Below, piece after piece: positions 47,893 to 60,643 of a DNA stretch of 64,000 nt. Within the stretch, counting starts at the first letter, position 1. The number at the start of each line of letters is the position of its first letter. Source of the stretch: Aldrovandia affinis (lineage: Eukaryota; Chordata; Actinopteri; Notacanthiformes; Halosauridae). The notes beneath the pieces were generated by a model. The model saw only the letters and a program-made list of their open reading frames with translations. It ran no database searches and was not told where the DNA came from. The stretch spans positions 1,843,001-1,907,000 of the forward strand of contig JAINUG010000026.1 in assembly GCA_029706075.1 (NCBI GenBank), read 5' to 3'. A program made the position numbers and the translations under genes.

Positions 47893-50800
47893 CAACCATG
47901 CTATTAATACATCTTGGAATAAGGTTTTAGAGGCATGACTACTTATTCATAACTACCATTTATCACTAATAATGCAGATATTGTAAAAATAAAAAAATTA
48001 ATTGCAATCATTTAAGGTTCCCTTTAATCTGAAGAACATCTGATTTGTTCATGCTAACCACGTCACATGCATACATGCAAGTTATACATATGAATTAGCA
48101 AGGGGTATGTCCATACGCAGGCACCACATTGCACCTGGAAGCGACAGATTGTCTGGACTCACAATCAGACCATTTTGTGGAGTTCAGAACAAAAGCTCTC
48201 AGTCACCAAGTGTATCATATTTGACACAAATCTATTTCATGTTCCCTCCTCACACTGGAACAGCTGTAAAATGTCAGACTGCATTAAACCCGGGGAAACA
48301 CAATACAATTTGATAGACAAGAAAAATCTATTTCTCAGCTCAAACAATAACCTCATATAATAACCATAATAGCTTTGGGGTCTTGTTTTTGATAGCATTG
48401 ATTCTGGAAAAAAAATTACATTTTGTGCTCTTAACATCAAACTCTTCTTGTCTATTTCTACAGGAAAGCCCAAAATGCATAAAAATGATCAAGACCCCAT
48501 ATGACCCTTTGATTGTTTGACATAAAGGGATGAAAACAGACACACAGGCATGCGTACACCTACACACCTCTGTGGGCAGTCGCCCTCTGACCTGTCTGTC
48601 TAGCATGGTGTAAATGTTGACCTGATGACAGGGGTGACGGGTGAGGTTAAAAGGAGAGTGGCTATCAGCAGCGCCCATGTGAGGCTGCAGTCAAGCAGAA
48701 GTGTTGTGTCTTGGCAACAAGCAGCTGTGCTCCCTCTCCATCTCTAATCCTCACCCTGCGTGGAAGATCGCACATTTACTGATTGGGGCAAGCGATAACA
48801 TACAGGTAAAACTGTCATGGTTTTGAGTTTGGTCAGTATATTTATGGACCTAGAAATCCCTTCTGTGACATTTTTTGCCCCTCTTTAAAATCAACTTGGC
48901 TCTCGTTCAACTCTTTCAGGGTGAACAAAGAGAGGATCGAAAAGCAACTGAGCACTAAGAGATCAAACAAAAACTGTGACGACCACAACCAATATAGTGG
49001 GAAAGGGTCATCTTCATCATTATCATCATCATAAGCATGATCATCTTATTTTTACCACAAGGCACATTTGGTGATGGCACCATTGAGGGATCTCAAGCCA
49101 CGAAATGATGCAATTGTGATTTCTCCCAGTCAAATAAGAGTTATATTTTCAATTACATTTCAATTACATTTGTGAAAACACTGAAGAGATTGTGGGTGAA
49201 ATATCTTTGAGAAAGGCAAAAATATGTGGATGGTCTTGGGCATCAAATATCAGTCACCAATGGTTTTTTAGGTCTGGACTTAATGTACCAGTCCACCAAT
49301 TAGCCAATTATTTTGCAATATCATCTCAATGGGTGCATTCGCAATATATTGATTGATTTTGTGTGATTCAAATGCATCCACAATCAGTAAACAAGTGAGT
49401 CCAACGCATTCAATTATTTAAGTTCAAGATCAAATGACATAGTCTACAAATAAAATGATTTGCGCTGATCACAACTAGCAAAGAGACTACTGTAAAAAGG
49501 ATCATGCATCTCACAGTCCTGGCATTACTTCATATTTATCATCCATACTCACTCATTGAAGGAAATTCATGAGGTAACACGCTCATCCTAGATATAATAT
49601 ATGGTACCATATGGTAATAGATGGTATATTTTGAATATGCTTAATGTAAATTGAAAATGTGGTGTAGAGATGTGTGTAATTACAGTAATGAGACGCAGAT
49701 GCTACAGTATTTATGGATGTTGATACTGTTAGCTGATGGGTATGCCTCTTATTTCCAGTTAATTCCAGTTAAAAAATAGCAAGTTGACACTTATAGGTTT
49801 CATTCATGCAGCGATTTGAGCTGAGGTAGTTCTCACTCACACAGTGATTTCATCATACATAATATATGGCTTACTTGCAGCAGAGGAGGGTTCACTCACA
49901 CAGGAATCAAAAACATGACAGAAATAAAATGTGGTAAAAAACACTGAAAGGTTCTTCTGAGAAGACTGTAAGGGTATACATCTTAAGACTTAATAAAGAT
50001 CATATGAATGAGACATGATGCCAAATATACCCATTGAAACAGCGAGAAGGATCTGCAGGCTCATTTGTGCATTGACTTGAATTACTTTAATCATTTCAGA
50101 ACCTTTCTGTAAAATGAACAGTCTTGGTCTAATGGTTGATCTTATTCTAAGACGCTGCATAAAATGATTCTTGACGAAGGATATAAAATTGCTAATGGAA
50201 ATATGACTTTTTTTATGGGATAAGGCTAACAACTGCCTGAAGGAGGTCACAGCCTTCTAAGAAACTTTCTAGAGGTTCATTAAGTTTTAAACAGGAATAA
50301 TACGCAATGTATCACTTAAATATCTTTCTGCTGGCTTCCATCAGAGTTATATGAATCTTCTCTGTTGCTCTTGAAATATCAATTGACTACAATTTCCTAT
50401 TTTACTGATTCGCTGCCAAAGTAATATAAGAGCTTCATTGAAATAGCCCAAAGATCGGAGTACTATTTTGAAACCTCACTAGCTGGATTTATCAAGACAG
50501 TGTTTCAAGAACAAAACTGTATGTAGATAGAAAGCTAGCACAACTATGGATGTGAGAGAAAGATGTTGCTAAATGAAATATAGCCTAGGCAAGACAATAG
50601 CTACCATGGCTGAGCAAGACATGGGTAGCCTAGTAAAAAGCCATAGGAATGTGAGAGTGAAAGGGATGGCAAACTCAATTTGAATTACCAGCTATAGCCT
50701 TGTTTCGTTCTGCTTGTAAATGGTAAATGCAGCCAATGGTGGGGAGGCTTATCCAGCTACTGACTAAGCAATAGAGTGATGGACTGGGAGGGGCAGGGTC

Positions 50801-53444
50801 GGAATCCATTGAATTGCCGCAAGAGATACGGTGTGCAGGATTTTCTTTCCTACATTTTTTTTCCATACACTCATTCTCTCCAAGCCCCAGCATTTGTAAC
50901 ATAAGGTGCTTGAACTTTAAGTCAAAAACAACAAAAAATGCACTTAGAATTTTGGACATTGTCATTCGTTTTTGGTTACAAAAAATGAGATCCTGACCCC
51001 AGCAAATAACCTTGTCCCCATATTGAACCAGCAGACACACTTTGCTTGCACTAATAAAGAGAGAGGAGCACCAGCAGAGTCAGATAATGACATCAAAATA
51101 TTAATTTATTTGCATTGCAGCTCCACCTTACCTCAGAGTGATTCTGGATGTTCAAAAAGATGCCTTAAATGAATTAATGAATAAAGCGGCATTAAGTATT
51201 AATGTGTCGCTGCACAATCGAACATTCACATTCACATGCACATTCCTGCATTGAATGCAAATTCCACACCAACGCTATGCAAATGAATTAGCTTTGTATT
51301 CAAATTGAGGGCTGGTGTGGGTGACTTACAGTGTACACTTGAGTGTTCTTAGCACGTCTTCTCCGCGACAAACGTGGTGATCCAGCGTGTTCAATTTTGG
51401 CTTTAAACAGAGGCTCATCACCTGTCCTCTAGTGGAGTATCAAATTCAGCAGGCCCTACCCGTGACTGTGGTTCCTCCATTTTGTTCCATTAAATACATA
51501 CAGCTGCTTCCACGGTGCCTCCTATCTCACAAGGCAGCAGAGCAGACAAACAGGTGTCACAGGGTTCTGGATAAGGGATGTGCTCCTCGGTAGCGATACC
51601 ACTTTGGTTTACCTGCAGATTCTTAACAAGCAGGGAACGAATCCAGGTGAAGAGGCTCAGCGTGAAATTGGGGATAGGATTGCTGTTCACCCCCCTGAGC
51701 CAGGAGATGTCATGCTCCCATGCAAGGAGACGGGGGAAGGGGATGTGTGGGCTGTGTGCCAGAATAATCTCGAGGATTACATTTAGGAATGTTTCTTGCC
51801 GTTTTTGATGTACATTGAGTGTGTCTGTAGGTGGAAGAACAGAAGATGCTCTTTTATGGCCTTCATCTCCAAATGAAGGGTTTTCATATCTGATCAAAAG
51901 AGTGAAGTTCTGGGAATATTTGTTCTGCAGTGAGATACCTCTAAGGGAATTTACTTACTAGTTATTTCACCCATTAATTTCTTCATAATGATCCATATTT
52001 CTTCTATTCTGCTTTGCAAAACTATTCTTTCTAAATTGCTCATTAACTTCACACAGGCACTGACTGCACGCTTTTAGTGTTATCCTTTAGTAAATGTTGT
52101 CCTTGTTGTATTTGACAGATTATTTTCTTGAGTCGAGCTGCACTCTCTGATTCCCACAGACAAGCTGGCTTGGAATGGGCTGACCGATTAAAACACATGT
52201 TTTCTGCCTGAAAGAAAAGTCCATTGATGAGATTGCCTCCCATGACCCAACTTCTCACTTTGATGAACAGCGGCGCGCTGACAAACAAGCTAATTGCAGT
52301 AATTATCCAATTTCTTCTCAACACCTGAACAGCAATTACATGGCAACCATTTTAACTGGAACAAATATCTGATCACCAGCTGCAGCTATGTTGCTACTAT
52401 TCCTTTAACACTTGCCTGCAAGGAAAATAAGCAAATTTGCAAATCTAATCCTAAAACATCCTGTACAATTAAATAATTGTCATCAATGTTCTCTCTCCAT
52501 CTGTAAGGAAAGAACTCAAATGGTTCTTCCAGTGAAGGCAGAATACATGAATATTTTCCATCAATTAGGCAGAAGTAAACATATTACTCAATCAGTAAAA
52601 GAAAAAACACATGAATGTTCTCCACAAATAAAGATATATGGTATTAACACACAATATAAAAATGTTATCCATCAGTGAAAGCAAGAGACATACTCTCACA
52701 CTGATTGGCTCCCAAGAAAGCTTAAACGGACCTCCAAATGTTCAAATTTCAAATGAGCTGTTTTACACAGTGTTGATCACACACTCATTGATTTCCCCAG
52801 ACTCTTTCAATCATGCCCACGGGCCAGTGATGGATGGCTCCCAGCAGTAATGTGCAAGAGAGAATTTCCATTGTGTCCAATAGATGAACTGGAAAATAAA
52901 TGCTGATACCACATAGATCCAATAAGCAGGAGTCTGGCGTGTCACTGAATGGACACTCGTTTATCCTGGAGTCAGGTCTGTGTATGTGTTCATCCCTCCT
53001 CATGTATCCAGGGCAATGGTGTTCTCCCCTGACTCCACCCCGCTACCCCAGTCCCCCCTCTCACTGCCCCGCTGGCTCCTGCTGCAGTCACTCTATTATC
53101 GATCGATTTTATTGGGTAATTCATCTTCATTAGGGCTGAAACTCTGGATTCAGGTCAAATTGGAGGATTAAATTCCGCCTTGAAGGTACCTGGGATAAAA
53201 TGGGCCGTGTCCTGTGCTGAAAACTGAATGTTATTTTTTGGGACACTTCAGTGTAATCTATCTAGGGGAGTGACACTTTTAATTGTAGATTGTTTATTTC
53301 CCATTACAAGGACTTAACATCTACAAATAGTGCCCGGTGAGATACTGTGCATGACAGACCTGATTTTGTGAGAGGGAAAGTACTCAAGTTGACCCATCAA
53401 AGGTTATTCATAGGAAGGAATCAGGTTGACAAAGATCAGCGTGG
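47890..53444. other. Non-coding stretch with candidate enhancers
   Basis: No transposon or gene recognised in 5.5 kb, unusually clean for this window. 51,180-51,330 holds two octamer-type cores (ATGCAAATTCC and ATGCAAATGAATTAGC) and 52,100-52,330 holds AGCTAATTGCAGTAATTATCC, homeodomain-type sites. These are the best enhancer candidates here, on motif content alone. A 68-codon frame at 51,580 and a 121-codon minus frame at 50,675 show no domain. Confidence 0.3.
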
Positions 53445-53825
53445 GGCTCCTTGGCGCTGCATTCAGGTAAGGCACCATCTCTCAGTGTAGTGGTGAACCC
53501 CATATTATGGAATCGGATCCTGACCATGGCTCAGGATGATAGCAATGCCCGAGGAGGGAGGGTTTTACTCCCCGTCTCATCCTCCAGCCAATCAGGCACC
53601 TGCTGCCTGCCTGTTCAGGCTTTGAGGTACAGTCCTCTAGCACAAGAACTGCACAGCTCAGATGGTGGATTGCACAGAAAGAAGAAGTGGCAGCTGGCTT
53701 TACACAATTCAGAGGATGCACATGCTTGAGGAGAATAGGGCTGGCCGATAAGGCAATCTAGCAGATACGACATCTGATACTATACGTGTTGGCATTCCAA
53801 ATGGGAGAATAAAGAATAAATGTGG
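53445..53825 (+). mobile_element. SINE, GGCATTCCAAAT-tail family
   Basis: Body blocks GGAGGGAGGGTTTTACTCC, CAATCAGGCACCTGCTGCC, GAACTGCACAGCTCAGA and GAAGAAGTGGCAGCTGGC are a pattern I recall from a fish SINE. It ends TTGGCATTCCAAATGGGAG and an AT-rich tail. The tRNA-like head is decayed. The 3' half recurs at 16,010-16,200. Frames of 79 and 92 codons on the two strands are artefacts. Confidence 0.7.
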
Positions 53826-55830
53826 ATAAAAATGTGTTTTATTGAAAGTCACGTTATTACAACTATTGAAGAAATTGCATATTATTTGTGTTTTATGAAC
53901 ATTCTATGTAGCTGCCTTCCCCAAACCCTCCAGCTTAATTCAGAAAGTTTGCCTTGATTCCCATAAATATATATGGTTACTTTTGTACATATTTGAGAAG
54001 ATAGCACTTAATCGAAAAGCCTACAGTACATCAAAAAATAACATTGTAAAATTGTGAGAATATACTCTTCCCCTAGAGCCATTTGGAATTGGTGCTGTTG
54101 TCTGCAGGGACATAAAATGAACACAGCGAGCGTCTGCAAAGACAGGTGATTAAACAATATTCCTCTCTTTGAAAATGACTTTTATCTCTTAATCATTAAA
54201 AGTGCTGTTTATGAGATGTATGCATCCAGAAAATGATATTTAGTCTTTTAGGTTGCACTTTTTAAATAAATAAATAAATAAATAAAACAAAAGCCTGTAA
54301 TACAAGCCTTAGGGATCATCACTGCCGCCTCCTCCTTTTCATTCAAATGCAGAGATTTCTTAACTCAGTTTTACTCTAATTTGCACATCAAAAGTCCTTA
54401 TCCAGCGTAACAGATAATGCCACAATGTCTTGTATCATACACATTATAAACAATAAAAAGCCCACATAATAAACTAATCCCACATGGTTATATTACAAAG
54501 ACCATATAGTATATACCCATATACTGGTATCACACACAGCTAATACACAATATCAAAAACGAAGCCCTATACAATACCTTGCATACATGGGCCCTACACC
54601 AGATTTTAACCCACTGAGAAAAGTGCCGTTCGCTGTACCACATTGCTGCAGTGGGAACAATAATGGTCGTCACAATGCAGAGTGAGCCTAAAACCAATAT
54701 ATATTATGGTTTTGCTACTTGTTTTACTTTAAAGAAGAAATTAACATAAAAATGGTCCTGTGTGCCAAATGGGGGCATCATTGTGTGTCCAAAGTAAATA
54801 GGGATTAGTGTCCTATACATTTCATATGTACACACTGGTTTATAAATATTTGGCAACTCCGCAAGTGCTCCACTGGTACTGTTCTGAGGGCCTGTCTTTA
54901 CTGTGGAGAAGGCTGCCAGATTTTCAGATAGAAGAGAAAGCCAGAGTATCTATAAGAGAGTGGCTTTAAGATCTGTATTTGTATATCACCTTTCCAACAG
55001 CAGTGCTTTACAAAATAAAATAAAATAAAAAAGAGAGATTAAAATAATGACAAGATATTGAAATGGACTGAGAATAAAGCAAACAAATAAAATAATGAAA
55101 CCAGTTTAAGAAAATGACTATTTAAAAAAGACTCATACAGGTACAGACAAAGTTAAAAGATTGTAAAAGCAAAAAGTGTATTTTTAAAAGGGTTTTAAAA
55201 GAGGACACCGAAGCACCCTTCAGGGGAGTGACATTTGCTAAAATGTTCAAAATGAATGAATTAATGTATGACTGCATTACTAAGAATATTGTTTTGGAAT
55301 GTATGTAATTAAGATATAAAGCAACATTTTAACAGCTGAAAATCTGAACTACCTGCTTATCACAGACAGACAGCATATTGTGACAGACAGCAGAAGTTAC
55401 TCCTTAAAGCAAACCTCTGCCATCTTCATTATTACATAATATCTGTACATGAATTGAGCTCAGGTTTCTAGTATGTTTCTAGCCTATTTCACAAAAAATG
55501 GAAACTCTTTCCCATGAGAGAATCTTTTGAATATTGTATATCTCCACAGTTAAGGTTTATGTTACAATCACATGTCAATTGTTACTTTTAGCATCTAGCA
55601 CATATGGCCTGGCCTTTTCTTGGATGTTTTTGTAGTAGCCCATGACTTACAACACAAAACTGTTGTCTTCTTGTCATAGGTCCATTGCCTAAGAAATCTC
55701 TTAACACTGCAGACATGCAAGTCATCTGAATGTAGTAGACTCACCCCATCTATACTCCCATAGAGTATATTTAATCTGGTTTTAACTTGAGTCCAATAGG
55801 GAGTGAATATACTCACATAGAGCTGTATGT
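53826..55830. other. Non-coding DNA with a possible retroposon tail
   Basis: TATATCACCTTTCCAACAGC then AGTGCTTTACAAAATAAAAT at about 54,980-55,030, and GGGTTTTAAAAGAGGACACC near 55,190, resemble a decayed fish retroposon 3' region. An (AAAT)n patch lies at 54,265-54,289. The rest is unassigned. Confidence 0.35.
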
Positions 55831-56178
55831 GGGCGGCACGGTGCAGTGGATAGCACAGCAAGAAGGTCCCGGGTTCAATCCCGCCCGGGGGCCTTTCTTT
55901 GTGGACTTTGCATGTTCTTCCCGTGTCTGCGTAGGTTTCCTCCGGGTACTCTGGTTTCCTCCCACAGTCCAAAGACATGCACGTTAGGCTAATTGGACAG
56001 TCTAAATTGCCCATAGGTATGAGCGTGTGAGTGAATGGTGTATGTGCCCTGCGATGGATTGACGGCCTGTCCAGGGTGTATTCCTGCCTTTCGCCCAATG
56101 CATGCTGGGATAGGCTCCAGCCCCCCGCAACCCTGACCAGGAATAAGCAGGTTAGATAATGAATGAATGGATGAATAT
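55831..56178 (+). mobile_element. V-SINE-type element, full length
   Basis: 348 bp flanked by the perfect 11-bp duplication GAGCTGTATGT (55,820-55,830 and 56,179-56,189). The tRNA-like head starts GGGCGGCACGGTGCAGTGG with box B GGTTCAATCCC. The central domain CTTTGCATGTTCTTCCCGTG and TTTCCTCCGGGTACTC is the strongly conserved part of V-SINEs (as in zebrafish DANA and cichlid AFC types, from memory). The body runs through TGGGATAGGCTCCAGCC to a GAATGAATGGATGAAT tail. Low divergence from the recalled family and an exact duplication point to a fairly young insertion. Confidence 0.9.
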
Positions 56179-56189
56179 GAGCTGTATGT

Positions 56190-56849
56190 ATTCTAAAATA
56201 ACAGTGTAGTCACATTAACCTTTCGAACAGGCCAGGTTCTTTCACTTTCAATGTTATGTCCTCTCTCTTGGAATCAGTCGAGGCCACTTGTGTGGTAATA
56301 TACTTTCCTGGTTCTGGACTCGTATTGGGCAAGGGGTTTGAGTTCCAAAATGATGAGCGGGCCAGTTAACAAATAGGCAAGGATGTTGAATGGGAGTGGT
56401 GCAGGTGACCAGGCAGACCTCATTCAAAGTGAGTTTGCCTATCACTCACTGACTCTGCTACAGAAAAGTTTAGTGCTGGTCAAAAGGTGCAAACCATCAA
56501 GTGAAACTTCTGTAACTTCTGTAAATATGAAGAGTGAAATAAAGCCTGCAGCTACCAGTAGCCTGTCCCCTAAAGGCATGACAGGGCCATCGCGATGACT
56601 GATGTCCATTTCTTCTGTTTTTCTTGTTGTTTTCACTTCTTCTTCATTACCATTAATCCTGAGTCATCAAACAGCCAGGATTCCAGCCTTTGCAATATCT
56701 CTGCCACCTCTTGCGCTTTGTTTTAGGAGAGTAAGCGTATTTCCTGTGGTAAAGGCAACAATATTTCAAGCCCCTGGAAAAATTGCAGTGATGAAGGTTA
56801 ATGAGAAACAGTTCAGGGGTCTGGTCTGGTCACCAGCCAACAGTGGTTC
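56190..56849. other. Unassigned non-coding DNA
   Basis: Short frames on both strands without any domain. No repeat recognised. Confidence 0.35.
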
Positions 56850-57000
56850 TGTGTGGCTCAGTAGGTAGAGCACGGCGTTGGCAACGCTTAGGTTGTGGGT
56901 TCAATTCCCACTGGGACCACATATACTGAAAAATGTATGTATTCACTACTGTAAGTCGCTTTGGATAAAAGCGTCTGCTAAATGGCATATACATATACAA
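56850..57000 (+). mobile_element. tRNA-L2 SINE (salmonid HpaI-like)
   Basis: The head is a clear tRNA-like sequence with box A TGGCTCAGTAGG (56,854) and box B GGGTTCAATTCCC (56,898). After a short linker comes the L2 tail CTGTAAGTCGCTTTGGATAA, AAGCGTCTGCTAAATGG and a CATATA simple end. The head alone could be mistaken for a tRNA gene, but the tail identifies a SINE. Its likely partner LINE type is present at 33,590-33,962. Confidence 0.88.
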
Positions 57001-57570
57001 ATTACTTTAGGATGTTGATCCTACCTTAAAAAAAAACTTTCCCTAACTCTTTCTTGAAACAAATAACTTGAGTAAATTGAGTAAATCGTACAAGTAACAG
57101 TGTATGCAATGATCCCAGTCTATACAATCTCAGCACCAGCCTGCAAGTTTGTTTGATGATGAAAACATACAATATGTTGCGTTTTTCACAGATTTGACTT
57201 TTTCAGGCTTACATAATTGAAGTCTGAGAGACTGGCCTGTCATCTCTCCAATTTACTCTGAGACCCTTGTTAGAGCAGACAGCTCTTCACATATTCACAG
57301 ACTAAGTGCCCTACTACAGGACACACATAGTAGCAGCTCAAAACCATCCCACACTATCCCTCTATGCCCCCACTCCTGCTAACAGCCTTACCTCTGACAT
57401 GGCATTTCACAATAGCCCCATTACAAGTTATATTCAGACTTGCAAAGCACTCCAAGCACTGGCAAATCTATACCCGAGAGACTGAAGTTCAACTAAGTGG
57501 ACTGCTACTGCAAACAGCAAAGCTAACATTTACCCAGATATAACAATGCCAATAGCTTTAGAGCACAGTT
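57001..57570. other. Unassigned non-coding DNA
   Basis: No feature recognised. Confidence 0.35.
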
Positions 57571-57870
57571 CACACTATAATAACATCCCCAGAGGCAGAC
57601 AATGCACCAGTAACACTCCAACACGCAGTCAACACACCACTAATACTCCCACAGGCAGTCTACACACCACTAATACTCCCACAGGCAGTCCACACACCAC
57701 TAATACTACAACAGGCAGTCAGTACACTACTAATACTTCAACACACAGTCAACACCCCACTAGTACTCCAACGGGCAGCCAATGCACCACTAATACTCCC
57801 ACAGGCGGTCAACACACCACTAATACTCCAACAAGCATAAAATGTGCCACTAATTCTCAGACACCGCTAA
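57571..57870. repeat. 30-bp minisatellite, ten units without indels
   Basis: Units start at 57,571, 57,601, 57,631 and so on to 57,841, each exactly 30 bp, of the type CACCACTAATACTCC-ACAGGCAGTC. The first and last units are the most diverged, and looser CACTAATACTCCAACAG copies continue to about 57,990. Because 30 is a multiple of three, a 111-codon frame (57,546-57,881) stays open as decapeptide repeats of HTTNTPTGSQ type. With no signal peptide, flanking exon or homologue known to me, I read it as a non-coding tandem repeat. Confidence 0.92.
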
Positions 57871-58408
57871 TAGTGTCATAGGTAAGGTTATGCAGCAATA
57901 GCACTGCTATATATTAGATAGTGCACCGTTAAATAGTACTTCCAAAGGTAAACCATGGTGCACTAATACTCCAACAGCAACAATAATGCACTGCTGATAC
58001 ACGCAATGTCAAGTTAATGTACCACAAATGTTCCTGCTGTCAGCAAATACAGATCTAATATACAAATCCTACAAGCAACTGATTACTTCAACTAATGGAT
58101 AACTTAATTCCCATAGACAGAACAATATGCCACCAATATTCCCAACGATGCTGTGTTCCAAAACAAAGCACCTAATAGTGGAAATACTTTTAAAGCACAT
58201 AAAAGCACTAACTGTCTATATGTTTCTTTTCTATACCTACAGTCAGTAGTTAGATGTTCATGTCCAAGATGTATACTTATCAGTGTCAGTGTATTCTAAC
58301 AATTCAGAAAGCAGCAAAAGTGATGCACTGATCCTGAAAGAATACTCTGGGGATGGTATGACCGCATGACTTAGGCATTAGACCACAGCACTACACTTGT
58401 GCGTCATC
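57871..58408. other. Degenerate minisatellite edge and unassigned DNA
   Basis: Stray repeat units to about 57,990, then nothing recognised. Confidence 0.4.
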
Positions 58409-58419
58409 AATCCAAATAT

Positions 58420-58787
58420 CCATCCATCCATCCATCCATTGTCTAAGCCGCTTATTCCTGGTCAGGGTCGCGGGGGGGTGCTGGAGCCTATCCCAGCATG
58501 CGTTCCGGGCGAGAGGCAGGAATACACCCTGGACAGGTCGCCAATCCATCGCAGGGCACACACACCATTCACTCACACACTCATACCTACGGGCAATTTA
58601 GACTCTCCAATTAGCCTAACGTGCATGTCTTTGGACTGTGGGAAGAAACCGGAGTACCCGGAGGAAACCCACGCGGACACGGGGAGAACATGCAAACTCC
58701 ACACAGAAAGGCCCCCGGCCTGGATTCGAACCCGAGACCTTCTTGCTGTGAGGCGACAGTGCTATCCACTGCACCACCGTGCCGCCC
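58420..58787 (-). mobile_element. V-SINE-type element, full length, inverted
   Basis: 368 bp flanked by the perfect 11-bp duplication AATCCAAATAT (58,409-58,419 and 58,788-58,798). On the minus strand it has GGGCGGCACGGTGGTGCAGT at the head, the same central domain (GAGTTTGCATGTTCTCCCCG) and CTGGGATAGGCTCCAGCACC, ending in an (ATGG)n tail seen here as CATCCATCCATCC. Of the two copies this is closer to the family pattern I recall. The 138-codon frame on the plus strand is antisense to it. Confidence 0.9.
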
Positions 58788-58798
58788 AATCCAAATAT

Positions 58799-60643
58799 AT
58801 TATTTATAAATAAGCTAATTATAGCCTTTATCAGAGCATCATTTCATGTTTATAGTGTAATGGTTGCATGGTTATCTGAGTCCCAAGAGAAAGAGGAAGT
58901 GGTTTTATGAATACATGCATTTGGAAAATGTAATGTGACCTGTAATGGAAATTGTGGAGTGGCCTCTTAATGTATTCGAAAAGAGCAGAGGGATCAATAA
59001 TTTTATGTCTTTGGAATACATAGATGTCTATGGTGCTTATTTACACTCAAGGAGAGGTAGGTCACAGAGAAACCAGTCAGCTATGTAATGTATTCAAGGC
59101 TGTGTTCACAAGTGGAGTGAAAGACATTAGAGCTTAGCTCACACAAAAACAAAGTGTGTTTGTTGTATCAAATGTAATACTCCCATCAAGGCCTGTCAAC
59201 AACCTGCCAACAATCTGTGCATGACTGGGTTAGATCTGCTATTGATCTCTGCAGATGTTATCAGAAGCTACATTAAACACATCTTATTACAAAGAAGCAG
59301 GTCTTGGAGGCTTTTACCAACCACCTTCATGATGTATGAATGGGAAAGTCTGAGTTATTATTTATAATTTTTCATCAAGACAGCACACAAAGAGAATTAC
59401 ATATAATATGGCAGTTCCCATCCTTAACAGGTTTTTGTAAATATAAAATACATCATATCCAGTGAAAATATATTCCACTAATCCTTACCATCCCCCTGGA
59501 GTTGAAGACTCGTCTCTTTGTGTGGACTGTACTCCCCAACTTGGATCGACATTCGTGCAACACTGATGAACCGTGGTAGCAATGCAATAATGTTTTTAAA
59601 ACATTACATATACATGCGTTGGCTGGTTCTCTGGGGAAACCTCCATGGGGACGCATCACTGCAGTGAGGTGTACTCTGCCAGCATAAGGAGTAAATGCAT
59701 GGAAATGTTAATTATAGCCCTGGTCTCTGCTTTCAAACCTGAAGGACAATGGGATCTTGTGATCTTCATCTAGGAGAATGAATACATTCTTCATTCAAAA
59801 TGTTACTGGAGGGACAATACGTAAGCACAGTCAATTTCCATACAAATATTATTGTTTATTTGTAGGAACTATAGAAAGTTCATATTTATTTTGTAACCAG
59901 TATTGCACTCTTCCCAGCACTAGAAGGTCACTATTATCTCTTCTCAAGCCTCTGATTAAACAACCATGCCATTGCAGTACATTAATCATCTTAATCAATC
60001 ATCTAATTACAACAAGTGACGTTTCTAAGCATGTGGATTGACTTTGAAGACCTGCATCACTTACTAAACAGTAGGCGGAGACAATACATCAAATTAAAAT
60101 ATACACTATATGAGGTAATATATACATAGAAAATGTATTCATATTTCTAAACTATACAAACCCATACAATAGTGTAAAAATAATAAAGACTGTTTTGAGT
60201 ATATGCATGCAATTTGAAAAGGAGCACAAGAATGTCACTTACATTGTTCAGTGAAGTGGGTGCTATGTTATATAATTTGTTATTGAATTGAATCATTATC
60301 AGGGTGTTTACACTTTCTTCTTTCATGGATTGATGTTGATGTGTGAAATCTTCATGATAGACAAGGAAATCATTTTTAAACACATTCCATTGCAATTTTC
60401 TTTTGCATAGTATGTGTGGAGGGCGTCGGTCTCAATTTTATAATAAATGTGTTTTGCTAATTGTATGGTTTATATATTTATAACTAACATGCGTAACACC
60501 TCCTTTCATGTAGCCTATATTGTATCCTTCTTGTTTTAGGCACGCGAATGTGCATTTTAATTGTAGTCTAAGATTTGCCTACAGTTAAGATTAGTGATAT
60601 AGGCATACTTTAATGACTCATTTTGATATAACCTAAGAACATA
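58799..60643. other. Unassigned non-coding DNA
   Basis: No gene or transposon recognised. 59,690-60,050 contains AATGTTAATTATAGCCC and AATCATCTAATTACAAC, weak enhancer-like motifs. Confidence 0.3.

Noticed and set aside
50675-51040. 121-codon minus-strand frame
   Set aside because: No domain; includes AT-rich non-coding-looking codons and lacks splice or promoter support.
51580-51786. 68-codon hydrophilic frame with protein-like composition
   Set aside because: No homologue or splice context is recognised, and an overlapping frame in another phase is equally long.
56850-56925. Apparent tRNA gene with boxes A and B
   Set aside because: It is followed by a linker and the L2-type tail GTCGCTTTGGATAAAAGCG, so it is the head of a SINE, not a free tRNA gene.
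57571-57870. Regular 30-bp repeats as a CRISPR array
   Set aside because: Units are contiguous without spacers and the genome is clearly vertebrate; it is a minisatellite.
55595-58813. Open frames of 138-167 codons near 55.6-56.1 and 58.4-58.8 kb
   Set aside because: They run through V-SINE-type elements in antisense or sense and share residues only because the SINE is repeated.
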